Of a stretch of 64,000 nt of DNA, positions 44,504 to 57,635 are shown in pieces. How positions within the stretch are numbered: the first letter of the stretch is position 1; every line of letters begins with the position of its first letter. Both the position numbers and the translations under genes were made by a program. This stretch comes from Setoptus koraiensis (Eukaryota; Arthropoda), in assembly GCA_048013815.1 (NCBI GenBank), contig CM106585.1, positions 4,154,001-4,218,000 on the forward strand, given 5' to 3'. The notes under the pieces are model-generated. The model did no database searches, had not been told where the DNA came from, and was given only the letters and a program-made list of their open reading frames with translations.

Positions 44504-46017
44504 CTGCGTACGCAGCATGCGCTGACACGTTTGGCGAGTCTCGGGTTGGCAGTTGAGTTTTGTCCCGTTGAGTGGCCAACAATCAACAGGTTTGTTGCTG
44601 TTTTGCTGCTCCGTTGCGCTGGCTCCCTCTCAACATTTCTGTTGTATAACACATCTGTTATATAATATAATCAGCGGCGCTGAGTTTGTTATTATTATTT
44701 ATTGTAACACACACTCACACTGTGACTGTTATGGGCACCGTTGCTGACGTGCAAATAATTAGGTCACTCGCAACAGGTTAATCATACAAACTGCAGCAAA
44801 TTGCGCAACAGCCAACTTGTAATTGTAAACAGTCGCTGTCGAGGGCAACAGCACGCGCTGGCCTAGGTGCCGGCCGGCCGACTGACCACCACCGTGGAGT
44901 TGCTATTATTTGCTAATCATCATGCTGCTGTCTGTTGCGTCACTCGGTCGGCTAGTTTTGGCTGCCGCCGCCAGTCTCTTTTGCCAGTCTCGCTCGCCTG
45001 GTTATCGGCTTATAGCGGCTCGCAGCAACGCCAAACGTGGCTGAGCTGCTGCAACTACCTGCACTCATGCCACCATTTAATAATGCTGTTGCGTAACACT
45101 CTCGCCGGCCGCCAGGGCGACAGCCGGCCCACCGCTGGGCACCGCGACTCACGCTGCAAGCTGCCAACGGCCAAAGCAAACTGGCCGGCGCAAACCTGCG
45201 AAATGCAATTTTCGACATGCAAACTGCCGACAAACAAATTATGGCGCGGCTGTCGCAGGGCCTCGGGCAACGCGACGGGCCCGTCATAACATGCATTAAA
45301 TATTGCGCATGACACAGTATAAACACAGATAAATTATACGTAATAGCGGCAAGCTCGGCCGATGCAAGCCGAGATAACGGCCGCGCGCCAATTAACAGTG
45401 ATAGTTGCGAAATTATCTGATTTATTCTCCGTTGCCATCAATTGATCATCGGGCGTCTCGGCGCATCCCGGCGCATCGCATAGAGTCTCGCGGCGATGGA
45501 GCCATATGGATGGCCGCGGTGGCGTCGGCACCGACGGCGCCAAATTCGGACCAACAGGCGGGCGAGTTTTGGGGTCGCTGGTGTGTTTGCGCAGACGCTA
45601 TTTGGGTTGCGATTTGGCCGGCAGCGTCGAGACGACGGCGCACGACACAAACACGAAACCGTTTCGTCGACGAACGAATCACCAGCGAGCGGCAATTTGA
45701 AATTGCCAATTCTTGAAGAATTATTCTTCACCCATGAACACGGGATATTTTTTGGCCGCTGCCAGAGCGGCCGACGAGAACGCAACAAATTGAATAATCC
45801 TGATTTTATTTGCCCATTGTTGGCTCCGCTCGGCCGCATGTCGCCACTCGCTGCCGAGGAGGCCGCTCGCTGGCAAGCTCGTTTGTGCGATATCCGCTGG
45901 CCGGCGCGTTTTGTTGTCTTGTTGTCTCGCTGTTTTGTTGCATCACATTATAATAAATCGGCCAAATGTCGGCCGGTCGGCGGGCCGGCGCCGAATAAGC
46001 GCGCCAACAGCGCCGCA

Positions 46018-46102
46018 ACAGCAACGCCAATAACGCCGACAACAACAACGCCGACAACAACGCCGACAACGCCGACAACAGCAACGCCAATAACGCCGGC
46101 AA
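46018..46102. repeat. ACAACGCCGACAAC repeats
   Basis: Degenerate 9- to 12-bp repeats in tandem. Confidence 0.8.
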
Positions 46103-46796
46103 TAATGAGCCAATAATAGCGGCCGAGTGTTTGATTAGAAGTTGCAACTCGGAGGCGACTTGACGAGGACGAACCATCGATCACCTGCCGAACTAATCAA
46201 AACGAGAGAGTGTGTCGAGATAGCGCCAACAGCAACATTGATAGATGGAAAAATGCGGAGAGCCGGCAATTGGGTCAGCATCACTTTTTGTTGTTGCTGT
46301 TGTTGTTGCTGTTGCTGTTGTGCAGTGTTTGTTGCAGATTATAATTATCATTTAGTCGCTGGCGAGCTGGCTCGCTTATTTTAGCCGTCTTGTCGGCCAT
46401 TTCAGCTCGCCAGCAGCCTAATCGATTATCTCTGACGGGGCAGCGCCGGCTCGAGCGCCAGTCAGCGGCGCCTGAGCTTGCGTAGTGGCTAAAAATACAA
46501 CAGGTGAGCGCCGCCGAAGAAGCGACCGGCCGCTAATGACGATGCTCGGCGGCCGCTGCAGCAACAACTGCGAGCACAACGGCGAGCACAACAGCAACAG
46601 CGGCAACAACAACGGCAACAGCAACTGCGGCAACGGCAACAGGTAGCAGCATGTGAGGAGAGGAGTTAAATAATGAGATTATGATAATCACCGTCATCAT
46701 TATGGCGGCCGGGCCGCGCATCGCGGCCCGTCGCGGCCGATCGTCCCGCGGCCGACCGTCGGACTGATTGAATGCCACTGCCCGCTGTTGTTGCCG

Positions 46797-46797
46797 C

Positions 46798-46843
<46 letters not shown>

Positions 46844-46850
46844 GCTGCTG
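46797..46850. repeat. (GTT)n microsatellite
   Basis: About 14 pure copies followed by GCT copies. Confidence 0.92.
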
Positions 46851-47973
46851 CTGTTGCCGCCGTTGCCGCCGTGCCGCCGTGGCTGTTGCTGTTGTCAGCC
46901 GCGCAGTTGGTTATGTCATAATTAAGCAACATGGAGACATGCGATGGCAGAAATTAGCATTGCGCCGGCCATTTGTCCGAGCGGCCGGCGAGCGGCGCTC
47001 GCCCGCTTGCCGCGCCAACTCCAGCCGTCGGAGTCCGATGGCCGCAGTCCGATGGCCATTGTTGCGATTGCGCACTATTGGCGATAGGCGAACAACAGCC
47101 ACCACGACTAGTGTCAGATAACGGATAAATTATGCAATAGTTGGCATAATCAAATTATTGCACACTAACAATTTGATAGATAGACTGGTCAGCTTAACAG
47201 GTGAGCGCGGCCGGCTAAAAATAGCCAATGCCAATTTGTTGTGTTTTATACGCACAATTTGCCAGTGGCTGGCAAACTGTGTCTTGGCGAGCCGCAACAA
47301 TGCGCCGGAATGCGCGGCCAACAAGCCGCCAACCAGCCGCCAACAAGCCGCGATGAGCTTAAACAAACTCAATCGGCGCCACCAGCATTGAGACATTTTA
47401 AAACAAAAACTTTTCTCTCTCGCTCTTTTAGCGCTCTCTTATGTTCACATTATCCGCTCAGGCCGACAGGTGAGCGGCCGGCACTTGTGCACAAATCATC
47501 TTGATTGTGTCTGTCGGTCATTGTTGGCTGGATATTTCATATCGAGGGCGATTGTTGCGATATAACTTGCGTTATCATACAAGCGAATCAATTGGCCATT
47601 TATATCGCCATGAGCCAATGTTGCCAATTCAACGGGTTGATACGGGCCGGCCCGTTGAAAAGATGCGGCGCGGTGCGCGCCATTACGGTCAAGTGTTGCC
47701 GGCCGACGTCAAGTGCATGACAAGTATGACGTAAGTGTCGGGCCTGGCAAGTATTTGCCGCAAAAGCAAACACTGTTGCCAAACTATATATACATAAGCT
47801 GCATGTAACACCTGTAACACACACACGACACCTGACGGCACTTATGGCGCTGGCCGGCATCGATTACATCATTACATCGATCGGCTGGCTGTTGGGGGGA
47901 TGCTGTTTGTTAGTCAGTTTGTTGCTGTAACTGGCCGCTGGCCAACACCGCGCCGGCTCAACAGGTGATCGGA

Positions 47974-48020
47974 CACACAAACTGAACAAACTGAACAAAC
48001 TGAACAACGGACTGAACAAA
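47974..48020. repeat. 9-bp array (ACTGAACAA)n
   Basis: Four to five copies, followed at once by two ACAGGTGA words (48029, 48039). Confidence 0.88.
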
Positions 48021-49264
48021 GCGCGCGCACAGGTGAACACAGGTGAGTGCGATGGAGTGCACTTTTAATTAGGCTCCAGCTATCAGCTGATTAGTGGGTC
48101 AGCTGATGGCGGACGGAAGCTCATGAGCATAGCGGCCCGTTGTTTGTGTGTGTGTGTGTGTATGATATCATCGATTGCTGTCTGGGTGTTGTTTGTTTAG
48201 TGTCAGTCACACACTGACCCGGCGTGTGTGTGTGTGTCTCAAATTGAGACTCTCAATGAGTGTCTTAATGAGTGTGTCTCGACGAGTGTGTGTGTCAAAC
48301 TCGTTATGGCCACTCTACGGCCACTCATTTGCACACTGTTACGTAACTAACGTAGACACACGCACTCACAGTGTGTGCGCAAAACAGAAGCATTAAATCA
48401 TCGACGAATGAGCGCATAATGAGCTGTCAGTTGTGTGCTAACATCAATCAGCTGATGGATTGATAAGCAAAACTCAGCGCAATCAGCTGACTGCTGTGAC
48501 GCGCGATGGCACTCTCAACGACAACAGGTCGTTGTTGGCCATTGTTGGCCGACCACTTGTTGCTGTTTGGGTGGTTGTTGGCGTCGGTTGTTGGCGTCGG
48601 TTGTTGCCGTCGGTTGTTGCTGTTGTCGTTCGGGTTGTTGTTGTTGCCGCCGGCGCGCGTCAACACGGTCGCAATGTGTCGCCGGTGGCCGCTGGCTCGC
48701 CCAAGCGGCCGATCTTGGCCGAGTCTTGGCACAGTCTTGGCAAAGAATTCTCGCGCCAAGAATTGACACACTTGTTGCCACTTGGGCTCTCGGCCGGCCG
48801 CTCGGCTGGCGGCGCGAGAAGGCGGCGGCCACTCGACGTTGAAACGGGTCGCTTGGCCATATTTGTGCGCTGTTTGTCAATCATCGAGTCAATTGGGTAT
48901 TGCATTTCTCGGCCCTCTTGAGCTCGCTGTGCGCTGTTTGCTTATCTGTTTGTTTGCACTTGCTGTCCGAGTCGCTTGTCCGTGTTTAGCTGGCCAAGTC
49001 GTGATTTGCACTTGTTGCTGGCCGTTGCTGCTGTTGCTGTTGTTGTTGTTGCTGCTGCTGTTGTCGCCGAGCCGGCCCGCAACGAGCGCAACAGAGATTG
49101 ATTAGAGCGAGCGAGAATCCATTCATAATTTGGCATGGCGCCGCCGAACGGGTCGTCGTCATGTAACGGCAACTGTAGCGGTAAATTGTGGCACGGAGCG
49201 AGCCGATTTTTAATTTACTTTTTGTCTAATCTCGTTGGCGCGCGTTCTCGCGCGCCCGCCAGCC

Positions 49265-49298
49265 TCCGATCGTCTGGCGGGCCAGCCAGACGATCGGA
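49265..49298. repeat. Perfect 14-bp inverted repeat, 6-nt loop
   Basis: TCCGATCGTCTGGC (49265-49278) and its complement (49285-49298), loop GGGCCA. Confidence 0.95.
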
Positions 49299-52200
49299 CA
49301 ACCGGCCCAACGAGACCGACTGGCCGCCGTGTGCCCGCGCGCTGGTCAGTCGGCTCGGTCGGCTCGGTCGGGTCACTGCGATCCGTTCTAACTTAATCAC
49401 TATTATCGTTATTATTATCATATTTTGTCTCCCCATTGAATTCACTGATTTATTGTTTCCAGTCCGTGGGATTACCTGACAGCGCTGCGAGCCGTGCCGC
49501 CGAACAAGCCGCGCCGTCCGTTGCTCTGGCCGCTCAATCACAGCCCGGCTGGCCACCGACAACGGCGGCCTGGGCACAAAATGCCCCGTTGCCATACAAC
49601 GATATTACTGCGTCGCCGTTGGGTACCGCCGCGATGTTACGACACTGCGCATCCGAACGGGCCTACGCCGTTTCCGCGCGCACTTGCCAGCGTCTTGCCG
49701 GCCTCTGGCCAGCGCCTCGCCAGCGCCTCGCCAGCGCCTTGCCAGGTGAGCAGATATCGGCAGATCGAGCGGGATTAAATAATTTGTGGCATCGCGCGCG
49801 CTCGCGCGCGGCTCCTCGCCAGTGCCTGATGCCCACAGACCGACGGCTTGATCAGGCGGCGGGAGGCGGGCGACGGGCGGCTTAGCAAACATTGTGTCGC
49901 CGTCGCACAGGCGATCGGATTATTTGGATTAGGAAACGAGCTTGTCGTTGGCTCGTCGTTGGCCGGCCGATTGCGGTGGGCAGTTGGCGATTGGCGATTG
50001 GTATCGGGATTGAATTCGTTTGAGCATTCGGACGCCTGGACGCTCGGACGCTCGGACGGTCGCATTCAATTCAATTTGTTGTCTTTATCCCGCCAAACCG
50101 AGAGCCGCTGGCCGGCCGACCGGACCGCGGCCGAGCAAGGCCGCGCAAAGGCGGCCTGACCGGGCAGCCGGGCCGACCTGGTCGCTAAATAGGCACACGG
50201 TCCGCTTAGACAGTCTAACAAGTGTCTATTTAAACTGTGGGCCGCAGCGCCAAGTTTAAACGGCCAGCGAGCAAATGAGCGTTTGAATGTGTGTCGCCAA
50301 AAAAGCGACCATTGCAAGCCACTTTTTGCAACGCCGAGCCTTTTTCTGGCTCGCTCTCTTTTATCCGCTCGCTTATCCTTTATCCTCTCTCTTTGATAAA
50401 GAGTCTTCATGTCCAATCAAACGGCTAAATAGAAAGCGACACAAAGAGCTAAATAGAGCCGAGCGCTGTTTACTCAATCGCCCGCTGTTTGCGCCTCCAT
50501 GCCTTGGCTTGTCATGGCTTTTGCATGCCCGGCCGGTCGGCCGCTCGACGACAAGCTAAGCGTGACCGCTGCCACTTTGCCCGTATTGTGCCGCTGCCAA
50601 TTGAATGCCAGCCGAGATTTCTCCTTTGAGCCTTTCAGTCGCAACATCAGCCCGAATGGCACTTTGAGAGAATGCGAACTTTGAATTTCGAACTTTGCAT
50701 CTCGAACTTTGAATTTCGAAGGCCCAAATTAGAATCGCGCTCAGAGAGAATCGGCGCGTTCTTTTGAGATGGCTCGCGCCGACCGCCGACTGGACGTTGC
50801 AAAGCCGACCGTCGAGTCACCGGCGCAAATCCCGATCAATTAAGCTATCCCAATCGATCGGGATTTGCATCGGCAACGCTCTGGCAAGGCGCCCTTTTTG
50901 CCCTTTGCTTGTGGCTGGCGCTGGCCCGGCACAATGGCGCGTTTGTTTGTTTATGCACTCGACAATTTTGAGAGAGGCGAGATTTTTTCTGGCCGTTCTC
51001 TCCGCGGCGTTCTGTTACATAATGGCCGATGCACTTATATGAAATGATCAAGTTATATCAGCTGCGACGGGTCGCACCGTCGGCCGTCGGATGATGCGCC
51101 GCCGCCGCCGCCGCATCGCGGCTACAAACGAGTGCTGACCCACAGCCGGCCCGAGCGGTCAGTTGGAGTTGTTCTCTTTGGCTGGACAGTTGGATAAATT
51201 GTGGCAGAGATAAATCTCGCCCAATGTTGGTCTGTTGGCGGATCATGTTGCATCATGTTCGATGGGCCGACCTGCTCGAGTCGCTAGTCGCCGCTTGTCG
51301 AAACAACAACAACAACGACGACAACAGCGACAACAACAGCAACGACAACAGCAGCAGCGACGACGGCAAAAAGTGATCCAATTCTTTCGCTCGTCTCGGT
51401 GCCCATTGTGGTCGTTCACCGGCCGTTGGCGCCGCCAGCCGGTCCGATCGAGCAGCGGGCCAACAAGTGTTTGTTTTTGTCATGACGGCGACGGCGACGA
51501 CGGTGACACCGCAACAAGATAAACGGCCGCTCAAATGGATTGGCCGAGTGCGATTTGAATCGCAATGGGCGCTCGGCGGCGCGGATGTCATGCAAATCAT
51601 TACGATTCATTTGTAAGTTCACACTGTCGCGGCAAAACAAGCGCCGGCCGCGGCAAAACAAGCGACGGCGACGGCAAAACAAGCGACGGCGGATTCACCT
51701 GGCTAGACAAATTCATTAGGGCACATCCATCAATCCGTCGTTGGCTCGGCACTCACTCTCGTTTAATGTTGACCGTTACGACGGCTCACACACTAGTTGC
51801 TCAGTGATGCAATCCGCGCGACAGGTGAATCTGTTCATTAGTTCATTCGTTGGCCTGTTACTGACACTGGCGCCACTCATGCATTATTACACATCATTCT
51901 CATGCAAGTTAACGGTTGTTGTCGTTGTTGCGCTGCTGTTGCTGTTGTTGCTGTTGACTGTATCATTTATCAATGATAAACATGATTCATAAATTATGTG
52001 CCAACTCCATCGGCTGCGCACACCGAACTAACTAACTAATGGTCAGAATGGTCACGCTAACCATAATACAGCAGCACACAGTTTTAATGGTAATAATGTG
52101 CGAACGATCACCGGAAGTAGCGTGAGAGACCCAGTGACGACCACGACGACGACGATCAGTGAACGCCAGTGACTGCCAGTGACTGCCAGCCAGTGATTGA

Positions 52201-52849
52201 TCAATTGATTGCCGTGCCGGGATAAGTCTTGCCAATTAATCTCTAATCATTGATCATCAGTAGTGCAGAGCAGCAGTGGTCAGCTGTGTGTTGTTGTGCC
52301 ATGGAGCTGTCAGTTGGGCCGCTGTCAGCTGTTCATTCAGCTGTTATGGTCAGCGTCAGCGTCAGTGGTATAAACGCCCAGTTAAACATTATTAAACGTT
52401 GTCCAGTTAAATGTCCAGTTAACGGTAACAGTAGTTGCCGTTATAATCATTTACATTATTAGCAGTTGCTCGCCACCATTTTCATTATTATTATTACTAT
52501 TATCATGTGAGACGACGGCTAGGCGATATTGTGAGACGATTGTGTGCAGGGGCCACTTGTGAGACTTCGTTGGCGATCTGGCCCAGAGATAGGCGATCAA
52601 TTAATCATTGGCTCTACTCGTATGTTTGGCCGGTTTTACGTCACGCGTCATTCGCACTGCCAACAGATTTAACGATTTAGGTCAGTTTAAATCTATGCGC
52701 TCGCTTGCCGTTGCAACTTGTTGCAAACAACAACAACAACAACCGTTACACTTTCCGTATTACGTAATAGTATTGCTCTACTCTGTTTGATGGAAATTTA
52801 TTTATTATAAATTATAGATTTCTCGCTCTTTGCGGCGTTTGCCGCTGTG

Positions 52850-52916
52850 GCCGTTACGTAATGGCCGTTACGTAATGGACGGCCCATAATGGACGGCCCG
52901 CAATGGACGCCCATGA
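52850..52916. promoter_or_regulatory. 14-bp duplication carrying two TTACGTAA palindromes
   Basis: CCGTTACGTAATGG is present twice (octamers at 52854 and 52868, 14 bp apart), followed by two decayed copies (GACGGCCCATAATG, GACGGCCCGCAATG). Confidence 0.4.
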
Positions 52917-53325
52917 GATGAGCTGAGGTGATGCTGCTCATTGCGCACACACGGCCGATATTCATGAATCAATCAGTGCTCTACTATCGCCGATAGTCTA
53001 TCTATAAGTATACAGTATAAATATCTGATTTATCTGATTATAATGACCGGCCATTACAGTGTGTGCAGCTTATCACAATGTGCGCAAGTTGTTACAATAA
53101 TAATCATAATAATAATAATAATAATAATAGACGGCCACAGCGAGACAAAAACACGGCCGGGCTCCCAATCAATTATCCGCATCATCATTAGGACTGATCA
53201 TCAGCTGATTGGCCGTTGAGCGAATTGATGATGGCGATCATCTCGCAGATTTACAGTAGTATCACTCACTGTTGCCTCGATATCATGATGGCTATCATTT
53301 GAATTCTCGAATCATCGCCAGGGCA

Positions 53326-53351
53326 GATATTCATCGCCGGCGATGAATATC
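53326..53351. repeat. Perfect 26-bp palindrome
   Basis: GATATTCATCGCC joined directly to its complement GGCGATGAATATC. Confidence 0.97.
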
Positions 53352-53359
53352 ATCGCGCC

Positions 53360-53452
53360 GATGATGATATTCATTGATGATATTCATTGATGATTTGTAT
53401 TGATGATGTGCATTGATGATACGTCCGTTGATGATATTCATTGATGATACGT
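53360..53452. repeat. 15-bp array (ATTCATTGATGATAT)n
   Basis: About six degenerate copies; it starts next to the palindrome at 53326-53351, with which it shares the word GATATTCAT. Confidence 0.88.
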
Positions 53453-54952
53453 TTGTTGGTATGAGCTTGCATCATGAGATGATGAAATCAGGAAGCAGCC
53501 GCATTTTTTGCCAACAGGCTGCTGACGCAACTCACTGTGAGGCGGCCAGTGGAGCACTTTTGCTGGCTAGAATCAAATCAAATCAGGCACCGGATAAGGC
53601 GCGCAAGTGCGCCGAATGGAAGTGGATCAAATGGAAGTGGATCGAACAGGATCGAAACGGATAAGTTGCAAGCAGGCAAACAAGCGCAACAAGTGATAGA
53701 TTATGTATTGAAAGAAGCAGAAGAATCAATTATTGTTCATGTGGCCGTTGGCGCTGCGATGCTCTGGATTTGCAAATGATTGATGTGCTGCTCTTGTGCT
53801 CGCAACAAACAAAACCTCGCGCCAACAACAACAACAACAACAACAAACTGAGCCTCCAATAGTTACGTAACAATAGTTACAACTCTGTTGTGAGCATGAG
53901 TATGATAATAAGTTTTACCGTCCAATGCAATCTTGCTGATGCTGTTGCCGCTGTTGTTGCATGTAACCTGTTGGCAGAGGGCGCCCATGCTCGGACCGTT
54001 ACTTTTTTGCCGCCAGTGGCTTGTTACGCAACGTCGCATGTGTGTTGGCATGCGGTTAGGGCTGATGCAAATTCAAATCGACTTACTCTCGCTGCTTGTG
54101 TTTGCACAAAAGAGTTTGCCATCGATCACCGCAACCAGCCGAAGGGATGATTTTTGTTTTGATTTTGCGTTGTGATTTTGTTTTGACTTTGTTTTCATCT
54201 TGCTCTGACTGTGATTGCGACCAGCTGATAACGGCCCAACATGCGCCGTTACGTAACATCGTTCAATGTAACAAGCGCTCACTCATGCATTCATTCAAAT
54301 TAGCCGTCATCGTTGTCGTTGTCTCACGTTGTCAGTGGCGGGTCGCGTCAGTCGGGTCAGTCGCATCGCATCATGCGATCCGAGACACGACGCCGAGACA
54401 CAAGATCAATCATACATTCAACTGCTCACTAGACATTGAAACCGTTAGACGCGGTTACGCGGCCGGCGCACAATTGCGGCCCGACCGTCGTTGCGGGCAA
54501 TAGCGGTGCGATTGGCGTTGCGGCGCTCTCCTCTTGCATGACAGCAGCGGCTTAGGGCATCGGCCAGCAACGGCGACACAACGACGCCGCCACTTGGCGA
54601 CATAATCGTCGATGATGCGCTGACACGCCACCACTCGGACAGGTGAGCTGGAACTGGGAGCGATGACGCTCGATATGTATTACATCATGTATTATATTCA
54701 TGCGAATGCACAATATTCGCTCGATGGCGCACACATTCTCGGCTTGTATTTCTGGCCAGATCGGACAGACTCTGTCGGACAGAGATGCCAGAAATACTGC
54801 AGAGATTTATTTCGAGAAGTTTTGTTCTTTTTTTTGTCTTTGGTGCTTCTTCTCTCTGGGCTCTCTGAGCTCTATGAGATGCGTCACAATGTCGTCAGTG
54901 CGGAGCTCCAAAGACAAAAAGGGCGCTTGTTAGCCGACATCGACGCGCTGAT

Positions 54953-55011
54953 GACACCGACGCTGGTGACACCGACGCTGGCGACACCGACGCTGGCGAC
55001 ACCGACGCACC
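54953..55011. repeat. 15-bp minisatellite (GACACCGACGCTGGC)n
   Basis: Four copies. Confidence 0.95.
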
Positions 55012-55648
55012 GACCGAGTGAAGCGGCCAATTTCGGGCAATTTGAGCAATTGCAGCCAATTTCAGATTGAAATTGCGACCAATTTCGCTGGGCGCTTTCG
55101 ATTTAGCTGGCTGGCTTGCGCTGGCCTGACAGCCCGAAGAGACAATTGGCCATCTTCAGCCCGCAGCGACCATTACGTAATGGCGCAACTTGTGACTCAC
55201 ACAACTTGTGAGTTATGAGACGAGCAGCGCTTGCAAATCGATCTATTTCTGGAGCGAGCCTCGACGACACTAAACGATCCATTATTATCATTATTTTATT
55301 TTTATTTCGCCTGCCAACGGCAGCGCCCAGATGACACCGCTGACACAAGGGGAGAAAGTGCGCAATCGCGCCGCAAACTGTCACCCGAGCCCATATATCA
55401 CCCGTCGTAAAAATAGACACCGCTCTGCAGCGGGCAACTTTGCAGCGGGCAACAGGGCGCATTTCGGCGGCTTGCCCTGTGGCGACCGTGCCGGCGCGCT
55501 TGCGTTTATTTCGCCTATTTCGTGCCCCCGTTCGTATATTCGTCGGGCTCCCTCTGGCCGCTCGACTCTCCGTTGGGCAAGTGGCCGCCATTAGCAACAA
55601 TTGCCCGACACTTAATATGTCTCGACCTGGCCAGCGATCGCTCACCGT

Positions 55649-55717
55649 CGAACGCTTCGGCTGCGAACGCTTCGGCAGCGAACGCTTCGGCAGCGAACGC
55701 TCGCCTGGCGAACGACG
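55649..55717. repeat. 15-bp minisatellite (GCGAACGCTTCGGCA)n
   Basis: About four and a half copies; it is GC-rich and each unit is partly self-complementary (CGAACG..TTCGG). Confidence 0.93.
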
Positions 55718-56204
55718 AGGCGGCTACCGCAGGCGAGCGACGCCAACAAGACATTTGGATATGGCGAAATTGAAAATTAGGTCAACAGGTGAGACAGACA
55801 GACGGGCCAAAACAAACACGCCGTCGCCATGCCGAGACGCTTCGCTCATTTTTGGCTCATCTTCGATTCTCGCCTACTGTGCCCGCCGCTGCGGCTGCCT
55901 TTTCACCTTGATCGTGTTCCAGCTCACACTCTCACAAATTGTGACTCACAATTTGTGCCACTCGCCAGCCTGCAAAGCCTACAAAGTTTGTAGTACAAAC
56001 TGACCGTTGTGGCCAAACTGGCCGAACTGGCCGAACGGCGTCAAGGTTTCAATTGAAAAAATCATACCTACTTATTTTTAGTTTTGTTTTTGCGCTTGTG
56101 CGCCGTCAGTGGCAATGTGTCAGTATGCTACTGCTACATGACACGGTCACACCAGACATGACGCCACCACTGTGATTGCGCAATCAAGGACGACCGCATT
56201 GCTG

Positions 56205-56252
56205 GCCGCCGCTCGGGCCACTCGGGCCACTCGGGCCACTCGGGCCGCTTGC
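56205..56252. repeat. 9-bp array (ACTCGGGCC)n
   Basis: Five to six copies. Confidence 0.92.
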
Positions 56253-56682
56253 GCCGCTTGCGGCTGTCCGGCGGTCGCGCCGATTGGGGGCGCGCCGGTT
56301 CGGCCGGCGGCGCTCGCGAAATTGATGGCCGGCAAACAAAATGAAAAATTGGCCAATTTGCGCCGCTCATCACCGCCGGCCACTTGTCACTTTCGCAGCG
56401 CCCGCCCGACCGCCCGGGATACTGAATGCGCACTTTTGCGATGCGCAGGCGATTCGCAAGCGATACGCAGGCGATGCACGAAGCGATACAGCAAAAGCGA
56501 TATGCAAATTGGCTCCGGGGGGCCGACCGGCCCGAGCGGCGGCCGCCCGGCAGACGGCCGACGCTGAGCGATGCCGCTCCGAAGAGCAGAGCCCGACTGG
56601 CGGGACCGCAACGTGCCTCGTCCAGCCGCGATAATATCGCGCCGATGTGCGGCTATTTTCACGGCGTGCGAGCCGCCGCCAA

Positions 56683-56748
56683 CCTGTTACATAATGCCTG
56701 TTACATAATGCCTGTTACATAATGCCTGTTACATAATGCGTTACGCAA
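56683..56748. promoter_or_regulatory. Four tandem 14-bp TTACATAA sites plus one TTACGCAA
   Basis: CCTGTTACATAATG is repeated four times without change (octamers at 56687, 56701, 56715, 56729), then TTACGCAA at 56741. TTATGTAA/TTACATAA fits the D-box consensus TTAYGTAA of PAR-bZIP factors (vrille, Pdp1, NFIL3). Binding is an inference. Confidence 0.45.
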
Positions 56749-57544
56749 CCGATAATATATTGGGCCCGATGATGCATATTGTGATGGTCGCCAGTGGTGG
56801 CAGTGAGAGTGTTTTGGGCCATCATTCATCTTGCTGCAATAATCGCTGGCCGAGTGAGCGGTCACTGCGTGGCGCAAGTGTGTTCATTTGAGCCGCATAT
56901 TACATAATATTATATTTGGCTGTCAGACGCTGAGAGCCGCGTATGACAGAGCGCAATAAACAAACGATAATTCATTTTGTTTGTATTGGCTGTGTACTGG
57001 ACAGTTGCCTGTTGCATTATGCATGCCGAGCGCCGCCGAACGATGCCGAACGCTGCCGAATGCAGGCCAATGCGCGTATAAACGGCGCGGTTTGCGATGC
57101 GGCGGCCCACGATTGCGCAACGGCACGACTCACCTGTTGCGCCACTGATATATTGCGCAACAGATATTGTTTATGATACGTTTTTTTTTGTAAATATATA
57201 TGCTCGTTGTGCAATATATAATTTGTGTGTGTGTGTTTGTTTTAGTTTGCTCGCTCATAATTAGCGATGCATCTAACTGACCGGTGGCCCTACATTGCAT
57301 AATATAATTGACTTTCAACAGGCTGGTTCCATTATCGGCGTCATCAATCCAGCGGCCGCTATCATAAATTTGCTCCTATTTTGACCACCACTCTCGCTGA
57401 CCAGCCACGGCTGCGACTTTGTGACTCCAACTAGCAACCGTTGACCAACTGGCAAAACTGTAGCACTAATTAGACAGCGACTGGCGCCATCGCATCAAGG
57501 TCGCCGATTATGTAATACGCGCATATTATTGCTGCCACATGTAT

Positions 57545-57635
57545 CATGCGATGTTGCTGCTGTTGCAGTTGTTGCTGTTGTTGTTGCTGTTGTTGCTGCT
57601 GTTGTTGTTGCTGTTGTTGCTGCTGTTGTTGTTGT
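57545..57635. repeat. GTTGCT/GCTGTT trinucleotide block
   Basis: Imperfect repeat; the polyQ minus-strand open frame is an artefact of it. Confidence 0.88.

Noticed and set aside
49795-49812. GCGCGCGCTCGCGCGCG as a regulatory element
   Set aside because: A short Z-DNA-prone CG run; no other support.
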